Positions 7,704 through 15,390 of a stretch of DNA of 64,000 bases are shown in pieces. The DNA lies in contig CAJUER010000001.1 in assembly GCA_910585705.1 (NCBI GenBank), positions 182,651-246,650 of the forward strand. Reading direction: 5' to 3'. Under the pieces are notes generated by a model, which was not told the DNA's origin, ran no database searches, and worked only from the letters and a program-made list of their open reading frames with translations. Numbering within the stretch: position 1 is the first letter of the stretch; every line of letters starts with the position of its first letter. The stretch comes from an uncultured Christensenella sp. GTDB lineage: Bacteria > Bacillota > Clostridia > Christensenellales > Borkfalkiaceae. Made by a program: the position numbers and the translations under genes.

Positions 7704-8353
7704 AGATAGAATATCTCGGACATTCGTGTTTTAAATTAACGGAAAGCACGGGGACTTCGGTTGTGTGCGACCCGTACGATTCTTCAATCGGCTACGAAAT
7801 GCCCGCCGTGCAGGCGGACGCGGTCACCGTGTCGCACCGCCATTACGACCATGACAACATCAAAGCCGTAACGGGCGCTTCCGCAGTGATAGACAGCGAG
7901 TGCGGACACGAGCTTTCGGGAGTCGAAATAAGCGCGGTTAAAAGCTTTCACGACGGTTGTCGCGGCAAGCAGCGCGGCGAAAACGTAATATTTAAATTTC
8001 GTATGGACGGGCTTGACATCTGTCATTTGGGCGACTTGGGCGAAGCGTGTTCGTCCGAGCTTATCGACGTGATTTTACCAGTCAACGTGCTGTTGATTCC
8101 TGTCGGCGGTAATTATACGATAGACGCGGAAATGGCGAAAGAATACGTTGACAGAATTATGCCCGACGTCGTTATTCCCATGCATTACCGCGAAAAAGGA
8201 TGCAAACTCGACATTGACAAGGTGGACGAGTTTTTACAGCTTTTCGACGAAGAAAACGTCGAAGAGGTTGACGGAAGCGAGCTTGAGCTTATGCGCAGTC
8301 ATTTGAGCGGCGACACAAAGGTGATAGTTTTGAGGAGGCGGCAGAGTGACTGA
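7700..8353 (+). CDS. Metallo-beta-lactamase-fold hydrolase (UlaG-like)
   Basis: A 217-aa compact MBL-fold protein. The zinc-binding motif HRHYDHDN is at residues 46-53, with further ligands in SFHDG, HLGDLGE and a C-terminal PMHYRE block. It belongs to the UlaG/UPF0173-like group with a short N-terminal YLGHSCF segment, whose members include lactonases and uncharacterised hydrolases; the substrate cannot be inferred. The start codon overlaps the stop of the DUF1934 gene (ATGA). The stop overlaps the start of the Rho-like gene by eight bases, implying a tightly coupled operon. Confidence 0.82.
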   Translation: MKIEYLGHSCFKLTESTGTSVVCDPYDSSIGYEMPAVQADAVTVSHRHYDHDNIKAVTGASAVIDSECGHELSGVEISAVKSFHDGCRGKQRGENVIFKFRMDGLDICHLGDLGEACSSELIDVILPVNVLLIPVGGNYTIDAEMAKEYVDRIMPDVVIPMHYREKGCKLDIDKVDEFLQLFDEENVEEVDGSELELMRSHLSGDTKVIVLRRRQSD

Positions 8354-9713
8354 AAATCCCGAATTGGAAACGTTAAAGCAAAAGCTCAACGATAAAAACA
8401 TTTTCGAAATCCGCCAGATAGCGCGCAAGGTCGGCGTTCCCCAGCCCACTACGGGCAAGAAGGAAAGACTGGTTAGCGGAATAATCGACATTGCTTCCGG
8501 CAAAGTCGACCCCGTAGACCCTTCGCGTTTCGGCGCGCCGCCCTCGTCTGAGGAGTACGACCGTATTCTCGTTGCGCTCGTCCATAAAGTCAGGGCGCAG
8601 AGTCTGAACGCCGTTGCGGAAGAAGAAAGCGGAGACGGAGCGGTTCTTTCGGTCGCAGGCGACGACAGCGCCGACGGTTACGCTGTTTCAGGCTTTCTCG
8701 ACAGAGATAAAGGCAAGTGGATAATAAGAACGGGCGGCGCACCCGTAAACGATATTTTCGTAAACGATTATTATGCGGACAAATATATTTTAAGGCGCGG
8801 CGACAAAGTGTGCGGCACGGCAAGGCGAAAGTATGCGGACTCGTTTGCGGCGCTTCAATCGGTAACCTCAGTGAACGGTTGCGCACCCGAAGAGGACGCG
8901 CATCGTCGCGAATTTGACGAACTGATACCCGTGTATCCCGAAAAAAGGCTTTCGGTATCGCAGGGCGGTATTTCGGGCAGGATAATAGATTTAATGTGTC
9001 CTCTCGGCGCAGGTCAGCGCACGTTGGTTACCGCTCCGCACGGTACGGGTAAAACCGCGCTTTTAAAAAGTATGGCTCAGGGTTTGCAAGCGGGAAACGA
9101 CGGCTTAAAAATAATAGTGCTTCTAATCGATTCCCGCCCCGAAGAAATTTCGGATTTTACTTCGAGTTTGCACGGTGCGGAGGTTATTCCCTGTGTTGCG
9201 CACGGCGGAGGAGGGCGCGTCGTAAGGCTTGCGCTCGAATACGCCAAACGCCTCACCGAAAGGGGCGAAGACATCGTGCTGTTGATTGACGGACTGTCGG
9301 AATATGCGCGTTCGTTGGAGCTGTACGGCATGCCGCTTGCAGACGCGGTCGAGGACGCGAAGGAGCTCATATCCTGCGCAAGGAATATTAAGGACGGCGG
9401 TTCGCTTACGATAGTTTCCACAGTGGGCGACGGCGATCCGCTTGAACGCGCACTGTATTCGAATCTGAAAGGCTCGGCGAATATGTTCATTACGCTTTCG
9501 GGCGCGCTTGCCCGCTCGCGCGTTTATCCGCCGTTCGATTTACAGAACACGCGCACTCTGCGCGACGAAAATCTCCTGACTGCGGACGAGCTGAAAGCGG
9601 CGGATATTCTGCGTATGCATTATATAGAACACGGTACGCAGGGGATAATTTCATTGTTTGCAGGCTCTGCGGACAACGCTAAACTTTGCAAAAATCTTTT
9701 AAATAAAAATTAA
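8346..9713 (+). CDS. Divergent Rho-family RNA-dependent ATPase
   Basis: A 455-aa protein with the Rho domain order: SAP-like N-terminus (residues 6-50, EIRQIARKVGV), a cold-shock RNA-binding domain (about 108-178, ending in SVNG), and a RecA-type motor with P-loop APHGTGKT (230-237), Walker B LLIDG (312-316) and the NIKDGGSLTIVST block. Canonical Rho has DERPEE after the fifth strand; here it is DSRPEE, so the catalytic-base glutamate is serine. The Q-loop that grips RNA (PASG-VLTGG in typical Rho) is missing and replaced by a short YGMPLADA stretch. The lysine of the R-loop is also absent. GTG start with AGGAGG. It may be a specialised or non-translocating Rho paralogue; I leave the gene symbol empty for that reason. 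Confidence 0.78.
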   Translation: MTENPELETLKQKLNDKNIFEIRQIARKVGVPQPTTGKKERLVSGIIDIASGKVDPVDPSRFGAPPSSEEYDRILVALVHKVRAQSLNAVAEEESGDGAVLSVAGDDSADGYAVSGFLDRDKGKWIIRTGGAPVNDIFVNDYYADKYILRRGDKVCGTARRKYADSFAALQSVTSVNGCAPEEDAHRREFDELIPVYPEKRLSVSQGGISGRIIDLMCPLGAGQRTLVTAPHGTGKTALLKSMAQGLQAGNDGLKIIVLLIDSRPEEISDFTSSLHGAEVIPCVAHGGGGRVVRLALEYAKRLTERGEDIVLLIDGLSEYARSLELYGMPLADAVEDAKELISCARNIKDGGSLTIVSTVGDGDPLERALYSNLKGSANMFITLSGALARSRVYPPFDLQNTRTLRDENLLTADELKAADILRMHYIEHGTQGIISLFAGSADNAKLCKNLLNKN

Positions 9714-9721
9714 GGTAATTT

Positions 9722-11002
9722 ATGCCGGATAAAAATATATTTACCGACAAGGTAAAAATCACAATCAAATCGGGTGACGGCGGCGACGGAATGAATTCCT
9801 TCAAGTCCTACAAGGGCAAGCCCGCTTGCGGCCCGGACGGAGGCGACGGAGGCAACGGCGGCAACGTTTTTGTTACCGCAAGCAACAGCGTCGGCGATTT
9901 GCTTTCATTCCGCTATACTTCCAAATACTTCGCCGGCAACGGCGAGCGCGGCGGTACAAACAAATGCTTCGGCAAATCGGGTGCGGATATAATAATAAAA
10001 GTTCCCGTAGGCACGGTCGTCAAAGACGCGGAAACGGGTTCTGTAATCTGCGATATGTTCTCCGACGGAGATAAAAAGCTGATTGCGGAAGGCGGACGCG
10101 GCGGCAAGGGTAACGTGCGCTTTACTACGGCAAGGCGGCACGCACCCAACTTTGCGCAAAAAGGCGAAAAGACCGAACCGCACGTTCTTGTTCTCGAGCT
10201 AAAAGTTATTGCGGACGTTGGTATTATAGGCTTTCCAAACGTCGGCAAATCTACACTGCTTTCCAAAATTTCCGCCGCACGTCCGAAAATTGCGAACTAT
10301 CATTTCACTACGCTTTCGCCTAATCTGGGAGTCGTGCGCTACTATGAAAACAGTTTCGTAGCGGCGGATATTCCCGGTCTTATCGAAGGGGCGGCGGACG
10401 GCGCGGGGCTCGGGCATGACTTTCTGCGCCATATAGAGCGCACGCGTATGCTGCTGCACGTCGTTGACGTTTCGGGGGTGGAAGGGCGCGACCCCGTAGA
10501 GGACTTCAAAAAAATTAACTCCGAGCTTTCGGCTTACAGCAAAACGCTTGCTTCGCTTCCGCAGATTATCGCGTTGAACAAGTGCGACGTGTACGGCGCG
10601 GAGGAAAACGTTAAGCTGTTTAAAAAGAAGTTCGGCAGAAAATATAAAATTTTCATGATTAGCGCGGTAAGCGGAGAAGGTACAAAGGAGCTTATAGAAG
10701 GCGTATTCAACGTATTGCAACAGCTTCCGCCCGTAAAACGAATGGAAGCGGACGAAAGCTTTACTTATACGAAATCGGGCGATCTCGGCTTTGAAATTTA
10801 CAACGACGACGGAGTTTTTGTCGTGGTGGGCGATCTTGTGGATATGCTTTGCCGCAACGTAGCGCTTGACGATCCGGACAGTATGGCTTACTTCCAGAAA
10901 ATTTTAAGGGAAAAGGGCGTAATATCCAAACTCCGCGAAATGGGCGTAAAGGAAAACGACACTATTTCGATAGGCGACGTAGAGTTCGATTTTGTCAATT
11001 AA
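9722..11002 (+). CDS. obg: GTPase Obg/CgtA, ribosome assembly factor
   Basis: A 426-aa GTPase acting in 50S subunit maturation and the stringent response. The order is the glycine-rich Obg fold (residues 4-160, GGDGGDG- and GGRGGKGN-type repeats), a G domain with G1 GFPNVGKST, G3 DIPGLIEGA and G4 NKCD, and a C-terminal OCT domain (about 345-420). Length and motifs are normal. The usual upstream partner rpmA (ribosomal protein L27) is absent; the Rho-like gene occupies that place, 8 bp upstream. yhbY follows, as in other Bacillota. Confidence 0.97.
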   Translation: MPDKNIFTDKVKITIKSGDGGDGMNSFKSYKGKPACGPDGGDGGNGGNVFVTASNSVGDLLSFRYTSKYFAGNGERGGTNKCFGKSGADIIIKVPVGTVVKDAETGSVICDMFSDGDKKLIAEGGRGGKGNVRFTTARRHAPNFAQKGEKTEPHVLVLELKVIADVGIIGFPNVGKSTLLSKISAARPKIANYHFTTLSPNLGVVRYYENSFVAADIPGLIEGAADGAGLGHDFLRHIERTRMLLHVVDVSGVEGRDPVEDFKKINSELSAYSKTLASLPQIIALNKCDVYGAEENVKLFKKKFGRKYKIFMISAVSGEGTKELIEGVFNVLQQLPPVKRMEADESFTYTKSGDLGFEIYNDDGVFVVVGDLVDMLCRNVALDDPDSMAYFQKILREKGVISKLREMGVKENDTISIGDVEFDFVN

Positions 11003-11026
11003 CACAATACAGATAAAAGGTGAAAA

Positions 11027-11320
11027 ATGCTTACATCCAAACAACGCAGTAAATTAAAAAGCCTTGCCGCAAACCTTTCTCCGATAGGACAGGTGGGCAA
11101 GGAGGGCATAGGCGAAAATATGCTTAAAAGCTTTTCGGAATGTCTTGACAGCCGCGAGCTTATAAAGATAAACATTTTGGAAAACGCAGACGGCAGTCCG
11201 CAGGATTTGGGGCGCGAACTCGCCGAAAGACTTTCCGCCGAGTGCGTTATAGTAATCGGCAGAAAAGCGGTTTTATACCGCAAATCCGAAAAGAAAGGCA
11301 TTAAGCATATCGAGCTTTAA
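11027..11320 (+). CDS. yhbY: YhbY/CRM-domain RNA-binding protein
   Basis: 97 aa, a single CRM domain with the signature SLAANLSPIGQVGKEG near the N-terminus and a VIGRKAVLYRKS strand near the C-terminus. The family binds pre-50S particles and assists ribosome assembly. It follows obg by 24 bp. Its stop codon overlaps the stop codon of a convergent membrane-protein gene by three bases. Confidence 0.92.
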   Translation: MLTSKQRSKLKSLAANLSPIGQVGKEGIGENMLKSFSECLDSRELIKINILENADGSPQDLGRELAERLSAECVIVIGRKAVLYRKSEKKGIKHIEL

Positions 11321-12063
11321 TTAATTACCAAAGCGACGGCGCAAAGTATAAGCATAATTCCGCCCGTCACTATATAGTATATAGGAAAGAAAGTGAAGTA
11401 GCTTAAAAACAGCAAGCCCGCGCCTGACCAGAAAAGCGGCGCGCACAGCCTGCGGGTAAACCTCGCTTTCACGCGCTTAAAAAATCCGATTTTTTTAGCG
11501 CCCTCGTAAACGTATTTTTCGGGCAGTAAATTTTTCTCCTTTAAAAGAGAATACACATTGTCAATCTGCCTCAGTTCTATTAAAAAATTTTCGGCAAGAG
11601 CGGCGGCTTCCGCCGATACGCGGCAGCAGTAAAGTATCTTCTTTTTCTCGCTGTCAAACTTTATGACCTTTGCAATATCGTCTTCCGTAATCGGTTGCAT
11701 TTTGAAATTAAAAAAGTAGGCGTTATTTTCGGTAAAAATTTTTCCGCCGTTTATTTCGGCTTGCGCGTCCTGCGGCATACACTTTGAAAAAAGGTTGCAG
11801 ATATACCCGTCGGAAGAAAGCGAAAGGTGTAAGGAAAGAAGCTTCTTCTGTTTTTCGTCGTGCGAAAGCAAAAGCCGTTTATTTTGTTTTCTGCCTATGT
11901 ACAAAAAGGCAAGCGCACCGAACAGAAGACACGCGGCTATCGCGAACGCGAGCGATAGCGCGGCGTTCCTTGTGTAATACCTCATAGCCGTAAAAAAGAG
12001 TAAAAAAGCGCAAAGCGCGGCGAACACGGTGTCGAGTATAAGCGGTAAATTCAGTCTTCTCAT
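11317..12063 (-). CDS. Membrane protein of unknown function
   Basis: 248 aa with two transmembrane helices near the N-terminus (about 10-28 and 35-54), a ~140-residue soluble domain, and a hydrophobic pair at the C-terminus (about 208-246). I do not recognise the soluble domain. It is charged, contains KKKILYCCRVSAEA and a long predicted helix, and carries no obvious enzymatic motif. It lies antisense inside the otherwise colinear obg-yhbY-nadD cluster and converges on yhbY with overlapping stops. Membrane anchoring at both ends suggests the middle domain is held at the cytoplasmic face, but topology is not determined. Confidence 0.65.
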   Translation of the reverse strand: MRRLNLPLILDTVFAALCAFLLFFTAMRYYTRNAALSLAFAIAACLLFGALAFLYIGRKQNKRLLLSHDEKQKKLLSLHLSLSSDGYICNLFSKCMPQDAQAEINGGKIFTENNAYFFNFKMQPITEDDIAKVIKFDSEKKKILYCCRVSAEAAALAENFLIELRQIDNVYSLLKEKNLLPEKYVYEGAKKIGFFKRVKARFTRRLCAPLFWSGAGLLFLSYFTFFPIYYIVTGGIMLILCAVALVIN

Positions 12064-12111
12064 AGCTTATTTATTGCCGTAAAACGCGCATAATATAACA
12101 TATCATTATTT

Positions 12112-13245
12112 ATGAACATTGCAATTTTCGGCGGGTCGTTCAATCCCGTCCATAAAGAACACGTCAATATCGTAAAAGCCGCAATCCGCGCGCTTTCGCT
12201 GGATAAAGTTTTCGTCGTGCCGACGTATGAAACGCCTAAAAAGGAGTGCGCTCCCGTATCCGCACAGGACAGGCTTAATATGTGCCGCCTTGCTTTCGCC
12301 GGTATTGACGGGGTAGAAGTTTCCGATATAGAAATTCAGCGCGGCGGCGTAAGCTATTCCTACATAACGTGCGAGGAGTTCGCAAAGAAGTTTTACGGTG
12401 ATAAAATTTATTTTATCGTCGGCGCGGATATGCTTGAAAGTTTTCCGAAATGGAAATATACAGACAGGATATTAAACTGCGTAACAATAGCCGCGTGCGC
12501 AAGGGAAAGAGAGGAAAGCCTGCAAAAAGCCGTAGCGGTTTTCAGAAAAAGTCTTAAAAAAGAAGCGGCAACTTTCGGTTACGTCGGCGCGGCGGTAAGC
12601 GCGTCCCGCGTGAGGGCGCTTGCCGCGCTCGGCGAAAGTATTTCGGACTACGTACCCGCAAGCGTTGAAAAGTACATAAAGGAAAGAGGTCTTTATGTCC
12701 GTCCCGAGCTTTCGGGCGTAAAAAATTATTTAAGTCCAGTAAGGTGGCAACACGTTGTCCGCGTTGCGGTTTGCGCGGTTGAAAACTGCCGCCGCACGGG
12801 CGTGGACGAGCGTTCGGCAATCACCGCCGCCGCCTTGCACGACTGCGCGAAATATCTTACCGAAGGCAGTCCCGAGCTTAAAGGTTTCGATTTTCCCGCA
12901 AAAGTTCCGCCTATGGTAGTACACCAGTACTCGGGCGCATACGTGGCGGAAAAAATATTCGGTGTAAGCGACGAAAATGTTCTGGACGCAATCCGTTTCC
13001 ACGCGAGCGGTAAAAGGGATATGAGCGCGCTTGCTAAACTGATTTATCTTTCCGATATGCTCGAAGAAGGCAGGGATTTCGACGGCGTGGAAAATCTTCG
13101 CAAAGTCTTTATGAAGGACTTGGACGCAGGGTTTGCGGCGGCGCTCGAACATCAGATTAAATATTTGAAATCGGTCGGCGCGGAAATTTATCCGCTTACG
13201 GAGGAAGCGCTCGATTTTATAAAGGGAAAACAAAATGACAAGTAA
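12112..13245 (+). CDS. nadD: Nicotinate-nucleotide adenylyltransferase fused to YqeK-type HD hydrolase
   Basis: A 377-aa fusion. Residues 1-205 are NadD, which adenylates nicotinate mononucleotide in NAD synthesis; they show the nucleotidyltransferase motif GGSFNPVH (8-15), IVGADML and a C-terminal SASRVR in place of the usual ISSTxIR. Residues ~206-377 are an HD-domain protein of the YqeK family (symmetrical diadenosine tetraphosphate hydrolase in relatives) with an H-VRVA helix, the ALHDCAK HD pair, and a later HASG/SDMLE segment. In most Bacillota nadD and yqeK are separate adjacent genes. rsfS follows with an 11-bp overlap. Confidence 0.92.
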   Translation: MNIAIFGGSFNPVHKEHVNIVKAAIRALSLDKVFVVPTYETPKKECAPVSAQDRLNMCRLAFAGIDGVEVSDIEIQRGGVSYSYITCEEFAKKFYGDKIYFIVGADMLESFPKWKYTDRILNCVTIAACAREREESLQKAVAVFRKSLKKEAATFGYVGAAVSASRVRALAALGESISDYVPASVEKYIKERGLYVRPELSGVKNYLSPVRWQHVVRVAVCAVENCRRTGVDERSAITAAALHDCAKYLTEGSPELKGFDFPAKVPPMVVHQYSGAYVAEKIFGVSDENVLDAIRFHASGKRDMSALAKLIYLSDMLEEGRDFDGVENLRKVFMKDLDAGFAAALEHQIKYLKSVGAEIYPLTEEALDFIKGKQNDK

Positions 13246-13585
13246 AGAAAAAACTCAACTCATATGCAAAATTTTATCCGACAGAAAGGCAAACGATATA
13301 ATTTATATCGCAGTAGAAGAAAAGACCAGCCTTTGCGACTATTTCGTAATCGCGGGAGGCAGGTCGAAAACTCAGGTTAAAGCCCTTGCCGAACATCTGG
13401 AAGAAAAGCTCGAAAAGGAATATGAAATTGTTCCCCGCCGCCGCGAGGGCGTGCAGGGCGGAAGATGGGCGGTCCTCGACTATGCCGACGTAATAGTTCA
13501 TCTTTTCGGCGACGAGGAAAGAGATTTTTACCGACTCGAACGTCTTTGGGAGGACGGCAAAAATCTTACCAGATTTGAAGATTAG
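13235..13585 (+). CDS. rsfS: Ribosomal silencing factor RsfS
   Basis: 116 aa, of the RsfS/Iojap family. RsfS binds ribosomal protein uL14 on the 50S subunit and blocks subunit joining when nutrients are scarce. Family motifs are seen: DYFVIAGGRSKTQVKALAEH and the C-terminal VQGGRWAVLDYADVIVHLF block. The gene overlaps the 3' end of nadD-yqeK, so translation is coupled. It converges on the next minus-strand gene with a 4-bp overlap. Confidence 0.95.
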   Translation: MTSKEKTQLICKILSDRKANDIIYIAVEEKTSLCDYFVIAGGRSKTQVKALAEHLEEKLEKEYEIVPRRREGVQGGRWAVLDYADVIVHLFGDEERDFYRLERLWEDGKNLTRFED

Positions 13586-13812
13586 TCCTTCTTAAACTGA
13601 ATTTCTTTGGGCTTGGAATAGCTCTTTTTCGCCCGCTTTTTCTCTACTATGTAGTACACGGGTTCGGGCTTCGGTTCGGGTTTCTTCTCCGGAGGAGGCG
13701 GTTCGCTTTTTTTTCTGGCGCTTTTTAATCCCATGTACGCAAGTTTTATAAGGTGCACGAGAATAAAACAGATAACAAACGTCAAAAACAAATATAATAT
13801 CCCCATAAACAT
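13582..13812 (-). CDS. Small single-pass membrane protein, proline/lysine-rich tail
   Basis: 76 aa: one N-terminal hydrophobic helix (about residues 4-27), then a cytoplasmic-looking tail with a PPPPEKKPEPKPEP stretch and many lysines. No family recognised. It is convergent with rsfS, overlapping by four bases, and the region upstream of its start is AT-rich. It may be a small structural or adaptor membrane protein; the function is unknown. Confidence 0.5.
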   Translation of the reverse strand: MFMGILYLFLTFVICFILVHLIKLAYMGLKSARKKSEPPPPEKKPEPKPEPVYYIVEKKRAKKSYSKPKEIQFKKD

Positions 13813-13884
13813 AGTTAAATTATAACTTCCGTAAACCGCTGAAATTTGAAAAAAAATAAAATATTATATATAAAAAGGTAGAAT

Positions 13885-14625
13885 ATGACTGAAATATCTG
13901 AAGAGATTCAAACATCGGAAGAAGACGAAAAAAAGATGTACGCGGATTTTAAAAGAAAACTTAACTTGGAAGCGGCTTCTGCACAGGTTGCCAAACTGGA
14001 ATTTAACCTGACGCAGGCGACCGTGAGCAAGGCTGAACTGCGCCGTGCCTGTCAGGAAGCAAACCGCCTTCATCTCGGTGCGGTTTGCGTACTGCCCAAT
14101 CAGGTCAAACACTGCGTTCACTTTTTGGGCAGCGACCCCCAGACTTCGCTGGTCGCGTGCATTTCGTTTCCGCACGGCGGCGATACGACAAAAGTAAAAG
14201 TCGCGGCGGTGAAAACGGCCGTGAAGGAAGGTGTGGACGAGGCGGAGGTTACCGTACCCGTTTCGCAGATAAAGGACGGGAACTGGAGCTATGTAAAACG
14301 CGAGTTTAAAAAACTTAAAAATGCGGTCAGGCACCGCACGCTGCGCATAAACATCGAAAGCCAGTTTTTAACCCCGCAGGAGCTTACAAAAGTCTGCGCT
14401 ATGGCGGCGGATTGCGGAGTAACGTCTTTGCGCACTTCTTCGTGCGCGGGCTACGAAAGCGACGTGGTCGCAAAAATGAAATCCGCAGTCAAAGACAGAT
14501 GCACGATAAAGGCGGACGGAGTTTCCAATCTGACGGAAATGCAGTCGGCTGTGGATATGGGCGCGGGCATAATAGGCAGTAAAAACGCGATTGATTTGGC
14601 TGAACTCATTTTGGGTACGGTTTAA
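13885..14625 (+). CDS. DeoC-like aldolase homologue lacking the Schiff-base lysine
   Basis: A 246-aa TIM barrel with clear DeoC/deoxyribose-phosphate aldolase layout: a CVLPNQVK strand near residue 68, ACISFPHGGDTTKVKV, a VDEAEV strand, then the long C-terminal half. In DeoC the Schiff-base lysine lies in the F-KTSTG strand; here the aligned strand reads SLRTSSCAG, so the lysine is arginine (Arg183). The second active-site lysine is kept (IKADG, Lys209), and the aspartate of the ADEVD motif is glutamate (Glu121). The N-terminus also has an acidic extension. It is probably not an ordinary deoxyribose-phosphate aldolase; the true function is unknown. Confidence 0.75.
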   Translation: MTEISEEIQTSEEDEKKMYADFKRKLNLEAASAQVAKLEFNLTQATVSKAELRRACQEANRLHLGAVCVLPNQVKHCVHFLGSDPQTSLVACISFPHGGDTTKVKVAAVKTAVKEGVDEAEVTVPVSQIKDGNWSYVKREFKKLKNAVRHRTLRINIESQFLTPQELTKVCAMAADCGVTSLRTSSCAGYESDVVAKMKSAVKDRCTIKADGVSNLTEMQSAVDMGAGIIGSKNAIDLAELILGTV

Positions 14626-14627
14626 AA

Positions 14628-14669
14628 ATAAAGAAAGGAAGTCCTTTAACGTAATTCCCATAGGGAATT
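14628..14669. repeat. Left end of cassette 1
   Basis: Contains the 13-bp terminal repeat (14628-14640) and, 12 nt further in, the AATTCCC-ATA-GGGAATT palindrome (14653-14669). Aligned with the left end of cassette 2 (48354-48395) it shares the pattern AAGGA-GT, TTTA-CGTA and TTCCCATAGGGAATTTT. Confidence 0.7.
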
Positions 14670-14694
14670 TTTCCACACAAATATAGATAAGTAT

Positions 14695-14762
14695 AGCGCA
14701 CTATACCTTGCAAGCAAGGCAGTGCGCTGTTGCTTTACTTATTCATTTAATTGGTGTATAAT
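14695..14762 (+). promoter_or_regulatory. Hairpin and promoter of cassette 1
   Basis: A GC-rich inverted repeat around GCGCACTATACCTTGC-AAGCAAGGCAGTGCGC (14697-14728; two segments joined here by a dash) precedes a -35 box TTTACT (14734-14739), a 17-bp spacer and TATAAT (14757-14762). The same hairpin core and the same -35/-10 geometry occur in cassette 2. Confidence 0.6.
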
Positions 14763-14800
14763 AACAGAGCGATAAACAGTAATTTAGCGGAGGATAAAAT

Positions 14801-15265
14801 ATGGGGCAATCTTTTAGAAATCTTGCGGGTTTTGGTAAACGAATGGAGTATAATTTGGTCGGAAAAATGTTAATGGAAGGATTGGACTGTTATTTACCAT
14901 TAGTTGACGATCACGGAGTTGATTGTGTTATTAAAAAAGAAGACGGAACTTATATTGAAATTCAAATTAAAGCACGCTCAAAAACCGTTACAGAAGGCGA
15001 TGCGGCATTGTTTGCTGCTATTACACACGAGGCTGCCCCTAATTATTATTTTGTTTTCTATTCTGAACGGTTGGACACTATGTGGATTATGTCGTCAAAG
15101 GAATTTTTAAATGAATGTGTTACAAATAAAACAGGTAAAAATGTTGGAAAGCAAAGCATTTGGTTTAACGGAAACCGCATAGATAAAGAAACAGGAAAAA
15201 AGAAAGAATATTGTTATCCTCGATTTGAAAAATACATAGCAAAGGACTTTTCAAGATTTCATTGA
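14801..15265 (+). CDS. PD-(D/E)XK nuclease-like protein (cassette 1 cargo)
   Basis: 154 aa. The N-terminal half shows a restriction-endonuclease-like core: Glu16 in a helix (KRMEYNLV), Asp41 in GVDCVI, and Gln55-x-Lys57 in EIQIKARS, the E-D-QxK arrangement seen in Mrr-like and DUF4365-like nuclease folds. The C-terminal half has aromatic strands (YYFVFYSE, TMWIMSS). It could be a defence or repair nuclease, or a non-catalytic relative. GGAGG ribosome binding site; own promoter; own terminator. Base composition is clearly more AT-rich than deoC and the helicase on either side, consistent with acquisition. Confidence 0.65.
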   Translation: MGQSFRNLAGFGKRMEYNLVGKMLMEGLDCYLPLVDDHGVDCVIKKEDGTYIEIQIKARSKTVTEGDAALFAAITHEAAPNYYFVFYSERLDTMWIMSSKEFLNECVTNKTGKNVGKQSIWFNGNRIDKETGKKKEYCYPRFEKYIAKDFSRFH

Positions 15266-15297
15266 TAAATTATAATTGTTTACTTAATTACAAGCAA

Positions 15298-15332
15298 AAA
15301 GAGCTCTCAAACAAATTTTTTGAGAGCTCTTT
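15298..15332 (+). terminator. Terminator inside cassette 1
   Basis: A perfect 14-bp inverted repeat AAAGAGCTCTCAAA / TTTGAGAGCTCTTT (15298-15311 and 15319-15332) lies 30 nt after the cargo stop codon and just before the right-end palindrome. Confidence 0.75.
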
Positions 15333-15390
15333 ATCGTTATTCGTTTCTTCATTCCCTATGGGAATTGTGCTTTTCGGGGGTTTCCTTTCT

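Noticed and set aside
8990..9450. Frameshift or sequencing error explaining the short Q-loop of the Rho-like gene
   Set aside because: The reading frame is unbroken with normal codon usage on both sides, and the substitutions at separate sites are not explained by one indel.
9077..9490. Minus-strand frame inside the Rho-like gene
   Set aside because: It is serine/proline-rich shadow sequence typical of GC-skewed codon positions.
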